A stretch of DNA of 64,000 bases, taken from an uncultured Muribaculaceae bacterium. GTDB lineage: Bacteria; Bacteroidota; Bacteroidia; Bacteroidales; Muribaculaceae. This document shows, piece after piece, positions 36,024 through 43,633 of the stretch (its first letter is position 1; each line of letters starts with the position of its first letter). Both the position numbers and the translations under genes were made by a program. The notes beneath the pieces are model-generated. The model was not told the origin of the DNA. It ran no database searches and saw only the letters and a program-made list of their open reading frames with translations. The stretch covers positions 26,185 through 90,184 of the forward strand of contig CAUBJF010000010.1 of assembly GCA_958436175.1 (NCBI GenBank). The letters run 5' to 3'.

Positions 36024-37141
36024 TTCTTATTGGTTTTAGAGGTGACAGACATTCCTTCCTTTACCAATCCCACGCCCTCTGAAATGATTGTATCTCCAAC
36101 AGCCAGACCATCCTTCACTATATAGTTGTTGCCGTCATTCAGCCGGTCAACGCTAAGATATGCGGCTTCAGCCTTACCGTTTTTCAAACGGTAGGCTATG
36201 ATTTTGTCCTGCAGCTCTATTGTGGCTGTCATGGGAACGACAATAGCATCCGAGCCTGAACCCTGAATAATGACATTGCCGATTGTACCGCTCAAAAGCT
36301 CTTTGTCGGGATTTGGAAACAGAGCTTTTATCTGTACGGCACCGGTTGTGGAATTGACGACTCCGCTGATTGTTTCTATCTTTCCCCCTCGCCCATAGGC
36401 TGAGCCGTCGTTTAACTGAAGTTTAACCGGAGGCATCTCACTTATGATTCTGTCAATCGAACCATATCTGGCAACCAACTGACGCAATTTGTTTTCGGAG
36501 ATGGAAAAATAGGCGTACATTTCCGAATTGTCCGATACTTCGGTAAAAGGTTGCCCTATTGTCGGACTGACGAGAGCACCGATACGGTAAGGTAGCGTCC
36601 CTACAACTCCGTCGCTCGGACTTTTTATTTCCGTGTACGACAGATTGTTTCGGGCATCGGCTTCTTGAGCTTTAGCCTGCTCCAACTCTGCTTGTGCCAC
36701 AGATAGTTGGTTACGGGCGACTAAAAGCTCATAATCGGAAATTACGTTTTCATCAAAAAGCGACTGTTTCCCGCTCAGTTCGATACGGGCTGTCTCGACT
36801 CTTGCTTTTTCTGCACTGACATTGGCGACAGCCGTGCGTAATGCAGCCTGATACGGCACCTGGTCGATGACGGCAAGTACCTGTCCGCGTCTCACCCTCT
36901 CGCCCTCTTTCACACACAGGCGAGTTATACGGCCCGAAACCTGAGGAATAATATCCACATCCTGCCGCCCACGGATGGAGGCCGAGAAAGTCTCGGTAAG
37001 CTCCACAGGCTGCTTAGATACCGTCAGCACAGGTAATGACTGTGCTGTCTCCGTTTCCTCTTTCGATTGCTTGCAGCCGGTGAGTTGCAGGACGCAAACG
37101 CCCGATAATACAGCTACTTTTATGGTATTGAGTATATTCAT
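36020..37141 (-). CDS. RND efflux membrane fusion protein (AcrA-like)
   Basis: A 373-residue periplasmic adaptor. A lipobox (VLQLTGC) anchors it to the membrane. It has the half-lipoyl motifs (GRITRLCVKEGERVRRGQVLAVID and IKSPSDGVVGTLPYRIGALVSP), a coiled-coil hairpin between them (about 105-165), and beta-barrel and membrane-proximal domains. It is the first gene of the pump operon, with a very short predicted leader. Expression is probably driven by the adjacent LytTR regulator through the repeats at 37211-37239. Confidence 0.95.
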   Translation of the reverse strand: MNILNTIKVAVLSGVCVLQLTGCKQSKEETETAQSLPVLTVSKQPVELTETFSASIRGRQDVDIIPQVSGRITRLCVKEGERVRRGQVLAVIDQVPYQAALRTAVANVSAEKARVETARIELSGKQSLFDENVISDYELLVARNQLSVAQAELEQAKAQEADARNNLSYTEIKSPSDGVVGTLPYRIGALVSPTIGQPFTEVSDNSEMYAYFSISENKLRQLVARYGSIDRIISEMPPVKLQLNDGSAYGRGGKIETISGVVNSTTGAVQIKALFPNPDKELLSGTIGNVIIQGSGSDAIVVPMTATIELQDKIIAYRLKNGKAEAAYLSVDRLNDGNNYIVKDGLAVGDTIISEGVGLVKEGMSVTSKTNKK

Positions 37142-37162
37142 TTGGCTTTAAATTTTAGGGTG

Positions 37163-37170
37163 CAAAATTA
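37163..37170 (-). promoter_or_regulatory. RND operon -7 promoter box
   Basis: Minus-strand TAATTTTG matches TAnnTTTG. The expected -33 position has no good TTTG, as in activator-dependent promoters. The nearest operator copy starts exactly 48 bases upstream of this box. Confidence 0.7.
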
Positions 37171-37210
37171 TCCTCTTATAAGAGTGCGTAAAAGGATAAT
37201 CTGTATGAGC

Positions 37211-37239
37211 CGGACAAAATGGGAGATGAAACGGACAAT
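37211..37239 (-). promoter_or_regulatory. operator array facing the RND operon (2 copies, 21-bp period)
   Basis: Two minus-strand copies of TTGTCCGnnTCAT start at 37217 and 37238, exactly 21 bases apart, about two helical turns. Such tandem spacing is typical of LytTR-type regulators. Inferred binding site of the response regulator at 38477-39232, activating the pump operon. Confidence 0.72.
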
Positions 37240-37264
37240 TCTGCAGTTGAATCGGCTAAGGCGC

Positions 37265-37320
37265 TTTGTCCGCTTAATTTATTGTTTTGTCCGCTTCAAC
37301 AGTTGATTTGTCCGGATCAA
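37265..37320 (+). promoter_or_regulatory. operator array facing the two-component genes (3 copies, 21-bp period)
   Basis: Three plus-strand copies of TTTGTCCGnnTmAA start at 37265, 37286 and 37307, each 21 bases apart. The last starts 48 bases before the TACCTTTG box of the kinase gene. This predicts autoregulation by the same LytTR regulator. Confidence 0.75.
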
Positions 37321-37354
37321 TTACTTTTCACTATGAAGCGCCGGTGTCATTATC

Positions 37355-37362
37355 TACCTTTG
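37355..37362 (+). promoter_or_regulatory. -7 promoter box of the sensor kinase operon
   Basis: TACCTTTG, a full match to TAnnTTTG, about 40 bases before the kinase ATG. The -33 region is poor, consistent with dependence on the operator array just upstream. Confidence 0.7.
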
Positions 37363-37403
37363 TGGGAAAATGAGTAATTTTGCTCTAATAAAGTCACTGA
37401 CAG

Positions 37404-38465
37404 ATGGTAAGACTGAAATACAGAATAATGAACTGGAAAGACGGGCTGATGCTTTCAGCCGTCTGCTATGTCCTGTACATGATACTCTGGCTGATGCTTG
37501 ACGATGAGACATCGGAGCAATTGCCGGAAATGAGATGGTATGATTACGTTATTGATTTTTCTGTCTGCGTAATATTCACCTATATATCCCTCGGTTTCTG
37601 CTATTTGCTTTTCAAATTCCTACCGTTCAGGACATCATATCTTTGGACGGTGGTCTACGCCTCATGTCTCCTGATAATCAACAATGCAGTTGCCTTTGGC
37701 ATGGTTTCGCTGTTCGATTTCCTGTGGGGTGACCTCGGCGGCAATGCCCTATACAATGAATTGATGAACATGAAAGGGGCTTACACTTTTGCCATGATAG
37801 CGACATTCATATCGAGTGTATATGCCAACACATTTTATCTCAAATCATATCTGAAAGCGCAGGATGAGAAACAAAAACTCGAGATTGCCCTTATCAAAGA
37901 AAAGGAAACCGCGCTACAGTTCCAACTGAACTCACTGAAACTCCAGATAAATCCGCATTTCCTTTTCAACAATTTCAGCACTCTTTCCGAACTGATAGAA
38001 AGCGAGCCGGCAACGGCAAGCGATTTCCTGTCGCATCTTTCAAAGGTTTACCGGCATATCGTGCGGAATCTGAATGTCAATCTCATAGATCTCCGTGACG
38101 AACTGAAATTCATTGACTCATATTTCTACCTGATGAAACTCCGTCATGGAGAGGGTATCAAGATAAACATTGAAAACAGTTTGCGCACTTTGGGCTATAG
38201 GATTCCTCCGGCCTCATTGCAACTGCTCGTCGAGAACGCAATAAAGCATAATGCCTTTTCTGCGGAACAGCCTCTGGTTATTGACATAAGAGCTGAAAAG
38301 GATTATCTTGTGGTAAGAAATCTGAAACAGCCGCTGGAGTGTCCAGTTGAATCCACCGGCGTAGGCCAGTCGAACATCGCAAGCCGATATTCATTGTTAA
38401 GCTCAAAGGAAATCAGGATAGAGGACAGTGACCACTTCTATTCTGTAAGCGTTCCATTATTATAA
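37404..38465 (+). CDS. LytS/YehU-type sensor histidine kinase
   Basis: A 353-residue membrane sensor kinase. The N-terminal half has four hydrophobic segments (about residues 15-30, 45-70, 80-100 and 125-145) and no large external domain, so it probably senses within or near the membrane. After a coiled coil (QDEKQKLEIALIKEKE) comes the His-kinase motif LQINPHFLFNNFSTL with the phosphorylated His, then the ATPase parts LQLLVENAIKHNAFS and GVGQSNIASRYSLL. It is 11 bases ahead of its response regulator and divergent from the RND pump operon, so it likely responds to envelope stress or pump substrates. An ATG at 37428 is an alternative start. Confidence 0.92.
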   Translation: MVRLKYRIMNWKDGLMLSAVCYVLYMILWLMLDDETSEQLPEMRWYDYVIDFSVCVIFTYISLGFCYLLFKFLPFRTSYLWTVVYASCLLIINNAVAFGMVSLFDFLWGDLGGNALYNELMNMKGAYTFAMIATFISSVYANTFYLKSYLKAQDEKQKLEIALIKEKETALQFQLNSLKLQINPHFLFNNFSTLSELIESEPATASDFLSHLSKVYRHIVRNLNVNLIDLRDELKFIDSYFYLMKLRHGEGIKINIENSLRTLGYRIPPASLQLLVENAIKHNAFSAEQPLVIDIRAEKDYLVVRNLKQPLECPVESTGVGQSNIASRYSLLSSKEIRIEDSDHFYSVSVPLL

Positions 38466-38476
38466 AGAATCCGGTT

Positions 38477-39232
38477 ATGAATGTACTTATTATAGAAGAC
38501 GAGAGACATAACGCCGACAGGCTCACAAGGCTTCTCAACAGTAGCTTTGACGACATAACGGTTTACGGGCCTCTTCCAAGTATCGCCGATATACGCCGAT
38601 TCTTTAATGAACCGGAAAAGATCGACCTCATTCTTGCCGACATACGCCTTTCCGACGGACTGAGTTTCGACGCGCTGAAGGATATTCCCGGCGACATACC
38701 CGTCATTTTTACCACCGCTTACGATGAATATGCCCTTAAAGCCTTTCATTACAACGGGATAGCCTATCTTCTAAAACCGATTGACCAGGAAGAACTTGTC
38801 GAGGCTGTCGAGAAAAGCAGAAGGTTGACAGCTCCGTCAGCGACAAAAGAGATAGCCGAGATTTACCGTCTATTGCAAGAGAAACCGGAAGTATATCGCC
38901 AGCGGTTCCTTGTAGCGGAGAAAGACGGATATATCACTGTGCCGGTATCCGAAATCAGCTACATCTCCACAGAGTCCGGACTTGCACGCCTGTATCTTAA
39001 AAACAAGAGGCAATATCACATCGACATGGCTCTCGATGATATTGACACGCAGCTCGACCCGTTGCAGTTTTTCAGGGCGACCCGCCAGCAGATAGTGAAC
39101 ATATCGTCGGTCCAGCGGATTTCCAACTGGTTCAACCGCAAGATCAAGATAATCCTTTCAGAGTACCCTGATGCAGAGATTGTTGTAGGCAAAGACAAAG
39201 TCACGCGCCTGAAACAGTGGCTCGACCGTTAA
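38477..39232 (+). CDS. LytTR-family response regulator
   Basis: A 251-residue regulator. The receiver domain (1-120) has the acidic pocket LIIEDE, the phosphoacceptor Asp in LILADIRLSDG, the Thr in VIFTTAYDEYALKAF and the Lys in LLKPID. The C-terminal LytTR DNA-binding domain (about 148-251) has FLVAEKDGYITVPVSEISYIST, FRATRQQIVNISSVQ and KDKVTRLKQWLDR. LytTR proteins bind direct repeats spaced about two helical turns, which matches the 21-bp arrays found upstream of both its own operon and the RND pump. Confidence 0.94.
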   Translation: MNVLIIEDERHNADRLTRLLNSSFDDITVYGPLPSIADIRRFFNEPEKIDLILADIRLSDGLSFDALKDIPGDIPVIFTTAYDEYALKAFHYNGIAYLLKPIDQEELVEAVEKSRRLTAPSATKEIAEIYRLLQEKPEVYRQRFLVAEKDGYITVPVSEISYISTESGLARLYLKNKRQYHIDMALDDIDTQLDPLQFFRATRQQIVNISSVQRISNWFNRKIKIILSEYPDAEIVVGKDKVTRLKQWLDR

Positions 39233-39291
39233 TCAACAAAAATCATGCCATCGAAGATTCGGCTTCTCAAATTCCTCTGCAAATCAGCCAA

Positions 39292-39323
39292 TTTGTTCGG
39301 ATAAGAAAAAATTGGTAATTTTG
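39292..39323 (+). promoter_or_regulatory. promoter of the sigma-54 activator operon
   Basis: TTTG (39292-39295), 20 bases, then TAATTTTG (39316-39323): a full match at both boxes. The ATG at 39332 is only 8 bases beyond the box, so the transcript would be nearly leaderless. Confidence 0.75.
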
Positions 39324-39331
39324 CACTATAT

Positions 39332-40576
39332 ATGGAAATAGAAAGAGCTTACAATATCTCTCCCACTGTACAGCAGGCCAAACTGCGCTTCGGCATCGTA
39401 GGCAATGCCCCGGCATTGACGGCGGCTGTCGAACGCGCCATCCGTGTGGCTCCTATCGACCTCTCCGTCCTTGTCACGGGCGAGAGCGGCTCCGGCAAGG
39501 AGTTCTTTCCCCAGATTATCCATGCCTACAGTCCGCGCAAACATGCCCGGTACATAGCCGTCAACTGCGGCGCCATCCCCGAAGGCACCATCGATTCCGA
39601 ACTTTTCGGCCATGAGAAAGGAGCTTTCACAGGCGCTGTCGACTCGCGCAAAGGTTACTTCGAGGAGGCCGACGGCGGCACCATATTCCTCGACGAGGTA
39701 GCCGAGCTGCCCCTGACGACACAGGCGCGCCTGCTACGTGTCCTCGAGACCGGCGAATTTATCAAGGTCGGTTCCAGCAAGGTGCAGAAGACGAACATAC
39801 GCGTCGTAGCCGCCACCAATGTCGACCTTCTCCGTGCAGTCGCCGAAGGGCGTTTCCGCGAGGACCTGTACTACCGTCTCTCGACGATACAGATACACAT
39901 ACCCCCTTTGCGCGACCGAGGCTCCGACATACGTCTGCTGACGAGGAAATTCGCCTCCGACTTTGCCGAACGCTACAGCATGCCGCCTATCAGCTTCAGC
40001 GAGGATGCCGATGCCATGATGCGCCACTACCGCTGGCCAGGCAACGTCCGTCAGCTCAAGAATATAGTCGAGCAGATGGCTCTCTTCGAGGCAGGCAAGG
40101 AAATCGGTGTCGACATACTGCGGCAGTATCTGCCTTCGATAGCCGATACGTATATGCCCGTGGCCGGTGTCGACCGTCACAGCTACGAGCGCGAACGCGA
40201 GATGCTCTTCGGGATGATTTTCAACCTCCAGAGCCGTCTCGACGAACTGCAGGCCGAGCTCGATTCTGGCAAGAAGCCCTCGGCAGAGACTTCCACACCG
40301 GTGCTCACCAAGTCGCTCGTCGTGGCCTCGCCGCGCAACGACAATCCCGTCGGTAACCCGGCTTGTAGCGACGTAGGCTACTCCGAAGTGCTCCGCGAGC
40401 CTGTCGACATGCCCCGTCAGGATGTCGACATCCCCGAAACCCTCGAAGACAACGAGCGCGATGCCATCCGCCGTGCCCTCGAACGCAACAGCGGACGCCG
40501 CAAGGCTGCCGCAAACGAACTGCGGATTTCCGAACGAACACTCTACCGTAAAATCAAGGAATATGGTCTTGAGTAA
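39332..40576 (+). CDS. sigma-54-dependent transcriptional activator without sensory domain
   Basis: A 414-residue bacterial enhancer-binding protein. The AAA+ domain begins almost at the N-terminus (about residue 22). Walker A is GESGSGKE and the sigma-54 contact loop is GAFTGA, followed by GGTIFLDEVAELP (Walker B), the sensor Arg region FREDLYYRL and WPGNVRQLKN. A linker (about 265-370) leads to a Fis-type helix-turn-helix (RDAIRRALERNSGRRKAAANELRISERTLYRKI). With no receiver or GAF domain it may be regulated at the protein level by a partner, or be constitutive. The lptE ATG lies inside its last codons, so regulation of envelope genes is plausible. Confidence 0.95.
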   Translation: MEIERAYNISPTVQQAKLRFGIVGNAPALTAAVERAIRVAPIDLSVLVTGESGSGKEFFPQIIHAYSPRKHARYIAVNCGAIPEGTIDSELFGHEKGAFTGAVDSRKGYFEEADGGTIFLDEVAELPLTTQARLLRVLETGEFIKVGSSKVQKTNIRVVAATNVDLLRAVAEGRFREDLYYRLSTIQIHIPPLRDRGSDIRLLTRKFASDFAERYSMPPISFSEDADAMMRHYRWPGNVRQLKNIVEQMALFEAGKEIGVDILRQYLPSIADTYMPVAGVDRHSYEREREMLFGMIFNLQSRLDELQAELDSGKKPSAETSTPVLTKSLVVASPRNDNPVGNPACSDVGYSEVLREPVDMPRQDVDIPETLEDNERDAIRRALERNSGRRKAAANELRISERTLYRKIKEYGLE

Positions 40577-41090
40577 GAAACTACAGGGCTTGCTGATAGC
40601 ACTCTCCGTGCTGTCGGCCTTCGTCATAGGTGCCTGCCGCATAAGCATCACGCCCAACGGCTCGGTGCTCGACTACACGGTCTATAAGACAATCCATGTC
40701 TCCGACTTCCCCATACGCGCCGCACTTGTATATCCACCCTTGCAACAGGTGTTCGAGAACGAGATGCTCAACTATATCTCGCGCAATACGCGGCTGCAGA
40801 CCGTCGACAGCAGTTCTGACATCGAAATCGAAGGCGAGATTACCGGTTACGCCCTTTCTCCCCAGGCTGTCAGTGAAAGTGGTTACGGTTCGATGACGCG
40901 ACTGACTATCACCGTCCGCGTGAAATATACCGACACCAAGAACGATGGCAACGATATCGACCAGAGCTTCAGCGCCTACCGCGAGTTCCCGAGCTCTGAG
41001 CTGCTGACCGATGTCCAGGACCAGCTCTGCGACGAAATATCCAAGGAACTTGTCGAACTCATATTCAATGCAACCTTAGGCAACTGGTAG
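40563..41090 (+). CDS. lptE: LPS-assembly lipoprotein LptE-like
   Basis: A 175-residue lipoprotein with the lipobox VIGAC at residues about 22-26. The mature part has TIHVSDFPIRAALVYPPLQQVFENEMLNYISRNTRLQTV, which matches LptE-family proteins of Bacteroidota that plug the LptD barrel. A later segment, DIEIEGEITGYALSPQAV, fits as well. The start overlaps the sigma-54 activator by 14 bases. secG and a conserved unknown follow, an arrangement I recall from related genomes. Confidence 0.87.
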   Translation: MVLSKKLQGLLIALSVLSAFVIGACRISITPNGSVLDYTVYKTIHVSDFPIRAALVYPPLQQVFENEMLNYISRNTRLQTVDSSSDIEIEGEITGYALSPQAVSESGYGSMTRLTITVRVKYTDTKNDGNDIDQSFSAYREFPSSELLTDVQDQLCDEISKELVELIFNATLGNW

Positions 41091-41096
41091 GCGACG

Positions 41097-41882
41097 ATGA
41101 CACCCGACGAATTCTCCGACCTTATTACGAATATTCCCGACGGCCCGGTCCCCCCGACAGAAGCCGCATCTCTTGAGGAAGCATCGCGGCAGTGGCCTTT
41201 CAGCCCGGTGCCGCTTATTGCGCGTCTCAAAGCCGCCAACGATGCCGACAGCCTGCGCCGTCTGCGCGAAGGCATAGCCCTGAAAGCATCGTCACCGCGT
41301 ACCATGGCCTACGCCGGATGCGGCGAGGCCTGGGCCTCATTCTATCCTCCGCGTCCCCAGGAGGCTCCCAGGCGTACCGATGATGTTATCGACCTGTTCC
41401 TCAATACCTACGGCTCCTGCACCCCCGAAGAGGAGAAGATGCTCGAACGGATGATTTTCAACCCTACTCCCGACTATGCCGAGATGCTTGCGCGTGAAGA
41501 GCAGGAAAATCTTCCTGCCGAGGACCCGGCACTGGCCCCCGACTCGCAGGAGGCACGTATCAACGCCTTCATTCTTAGCCAGCATCCGGCGGCACACAAG
41601 GAGCCCGAACCCGAGGAAAAAACGGCTCAGGCCGACGAAGAGGAGAGCAAGCCCGTCGAACGGCCTCATCATGCCGACGACTCCCTCCTCAGCGAGAGTC
41701 TGGCCCGGATATTCATAAAACAAGGCCGTTATGAGCGTGCTTATGAAATTATCTCGGGTCTAAACTTGAAATTTCCAAAAAAAAGTGCTTACTTTGCAGA
41801 CCAATTGCGTTTCCTGCAAAAATTGATAATAAACCGACAGCGTCTCGAGGCCGAAAAAGCCGCGGATGCCAAGCAAAAATAA
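41097..41882 (+). CDS. conserved hypothetical protein with C-terminal TPR-like helices
   Basis: A 261-residue cytoplasmic protein with no recognised enzyme domain. The N-terminal half is helical and Pro/Ala-rich, with DDVIDLFLNTYGSCTPEEEKMLERMIFNPTPDY. The middle is acidic and low in complexity (about 135-190). The C-terminal part (LLSESLARIFIKQGRYERAYEIISGLNLKFPKKSAYFADQLRFLQKLI) looks like one or two TPR-type helix pairs and is the most conserved-looking segment. It is 6 bases after lptE and 13 bases before secG, so it is almost surely in one operon, suggesting a role in envelope biogenesis. The function is unknown. Confidence 0.75.
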   Translation: MTPDEFSDLITNIPDGPVPPTEAASLEEASRQWPFSPVPLIARLKAANDADSLRRLREGIALKASSPRTMAYAGCGEAWASFYPPRPQEAPRRTDDVIDLFLNTYGSCTPEEEKMLERMIFNPTPDYAEMLAREEQENLPAEDPALAPDSQEARINAFILSQHPAAHKEPEPEEKTAQADEEESKPVERPHHADDSLLSESLARIFIKQGRYERAYEIISGLNLKFPKKSAYFADQLRFLQKLIINRQRLEAEKAADAKQK

Positions 41883-41895
41883 AACAGAAACAGCC

Positions 41896-42282
41896 ATGCA
41901 TGTTGTCATAATCGTACTGACAGTCATTGTTGCCGTGCTTCTCATCGGCATCGTCCTGATCCAGAAATCCAAAGGCGGCGGCCTTTCGTCGCAGTTTGGC
42001 GGCGCAAGCTCCGTGATGGGTGTGCGTCAGACCAATACTTTCCTCGAGAAAGCTACCTGGACCCTCGTTAGCTGCCTCGTGGTTCTCTCCGTAATCTCCG
42101 CTTTCACAATGCCTAAGGCATCGCGCGGCGCAGAGCTCCGCACACAGCCCGTCAGCGCTCCTGCTCCTGCTGCTGCTCCCGCCGGTTTCGACACCCCAGC
42201 TGCCGCTCCAGCTGAAGAAGCTGCCGCAGTCGTTGTCGAAGAGACTGAAGCACCTGCCGCTCAGCCCGAAGCACAGAACTAA
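41896..42282 (+). CDS. secG: preprotein translocase subunit SecG
   Basis: A 128-residue SecG. Two membrane helices (VVIIVLTVIVAVLLIGIVLIQ and WTLVSCLVVLSVISAF) flank the conserved loop KSKGGGLSSQFGGASSVMGVRQTNTFLEKATW. The C-terminal third (about 85-128) is a Pro/Ala/Glu-rich tail beyond the usual SecG, as seen in other Bacteroidota. The ATG at 41896 is chosen; an in-frame start at 41866 would lie within the previous gene. Confidence 0.94.
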   Translation: MHVVIIVLTVIVAVLLIGIVLIQKSKGGGLSSQFGGASSVMGVRQTNTFLEKATWTLVSCLVVLSVISAFTMPKASRGAELRTQPVSAPAPAAAPAGFDTPAAAPAEEAAAVVVEETEAPAAQPEAQN

Positions 42283-42385
42283 ACGATATTGCACGGGACA
42301 TGTTCCCGACACTAAGAAATATTCCATATCCCGGCCATGATGTGCCGGGGTATGGTTTGTCATATACATTGATAAAGAAAATACG

Positions 42386-43633
42386 ATGACCCGTAAGGAT
42401 TTTGAAATAATGGCTCCTGTGGGGAGCCGCGAATCGCTGGCCGCCGCTATTGCCGCCGGTGCCGACAGCGTATATTTCGGCGTGGAAGGACTCAATATGC
42501 GCTCCAAGAGCAGTGCCAACTTCACCCTCGACGATCTGCGCGACATTGCCTCGGTCTGTAACGAGGCAGGCGTGAAGACATACCTTACGGTCAACACCAT
42601 CGTCTACGACGACGAGCTTCCCAAAGTAGAGGAAATCGTCAGTGCCGCCGCAGAGGCGGGCATATCGGCGGTAATCGCGTCTGACATCGCGGCAATAGAA
42701 TGCTGCCGCCGCCACGGGGTCGAAGTGCATATCTCGACACAGTGCAACATATCGAACATCGCGGCAGTGCGTTTCTACTCGCAGTTCGCCGATGTCATGG
42801 TGCTTGCGCGTGAGCTCAACATGGAGCAGGTTTCGGCCATATCGGAAGCCATAAGGAAAGAGAATATCACCGGCCCTGCCGGGAAGCCCGTGCGCCTGGA
42901 GATGTTCTGCCACGGCGCTCTCTGCATGGCAGTCTCCGGCAAGTGCTACCTGAGCCTCCACGAGATGAACTCCAGCGCCAACCGCGGCCGCTGCACCCAG
43001 ATATGCCGTCGCGGATACCGCGTCACCGATCTTGAGACGGGCGACGAGCTCAATGTCGAGAACAAATACATCATGTCGCCCAAGGATCTCAAGACCATCC
43101 ACTTCCTCGACCGCATGGTCGATGCCGGTGTCAGGGTGTTCAAAATCGAGGGACGTGCACGCGGTCCCGAGTATGTCAAGACGGCTGTAGAATGTTATTC
43201 CCAGGCTCTCGAAGCTATCTGCGACGGGGCATATAATGCCGAGAAGGTCGCTGCCTGGGACGAGGAACTGGCCAAGATATTCAACCGTGGCTTCTGGGAC
43301 GGCTACTATATGGGCCAGCGCCTGGGCGAATGGAGCGGCAAGTACGGCTCGTCGGCGACACGCACCAAGGAATACGTCGCCAAGGGTGTCAAATGGTTCT
43401 CACGTCTCGGTGTCGGCGAGTTCTTCATGGAAGGTGCCGAGCTGTGCGTGGGCGACGAGGTTGTCATCACCGGCCCTACGACAGGTGCGCTGATAATAAA
43501 GGTCGAGGAAATACAGGTAGGAGGCCGCAGCGTCGGGCGAGCCGTCAAGGGCGACAGCTTCTCGATTCCCGTACCGGCGAAAATAAGGCCTGCCGACAGG
43601 CTCTACCGCTGGCTACCGTCCGACAAGGGCTGA
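42386..43633 (+). CDS. U32 family protein, probable tRNA uridine hydroxylation factor TrhP-like
   Basis: A 415-residue U32 'peptidase' family protein. N-terminal EIMAPVGSRESLAAAIAAGADSVYFG is the start of the TIM-like barrel. The family signature EMFCHGALCMAVSGKCYLS is followed by NRGRCTQICRR, giving the Cys cluster for an iron-sulphur site. The C-terminal part (about 330-410) is a beta-barrel domain. Related TrhP/YegQ proteins take part in 5-hydroxyuridine formation at position 34 of tRNA; this specific role is inferred. Its 3' end overlaps the convergent MscS-like gene by 31 bases. Confidence 0.9.
   Translation: MTRKDFEIMAPVGSRESLAAAIAAGADSVYFGVEGLNMRSKSSANFTLDDLRDIASVCNEAGVKTYLTVNTIVYDDELPKVEEIVSAAAEAGISAVIASDIAAIECCRRHGVEVHISTQCNISNIAAVRFYSQFADVMVLARELNMEQVSAISEAIRKENITGPAGKPVRLEMFCHGALCMAVSGKCYLSLHEMNSSANRGRCTQICRRGYRVTDLETGDELNVENKYIMSPKDLKTIHFLDRMVDAGVRVFKIEGRARGPEYVKTAVECYSQALEAICDGAYNAEKVAAWDEELAKIFNRGFWDGYYMGQRLGEWSGKYGSSATRTKEYVAKGVKWFSRLGVGEFFMEGAELCVGDEVVITGPTTGALIIKVEEIQVGGRSVGRAVKGDSFSIPVPAKIRPADRLYRWLPSDKG

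Noticed and set aside
39292..39305. Possible sixth LytTR operator (TTTGTTCGGATAAG)
   Set aside because: It differs from the consensus at the key C and in the TCA part, is a single copy, and is already explained as the -33 box of the sigma-54 activator promoter.
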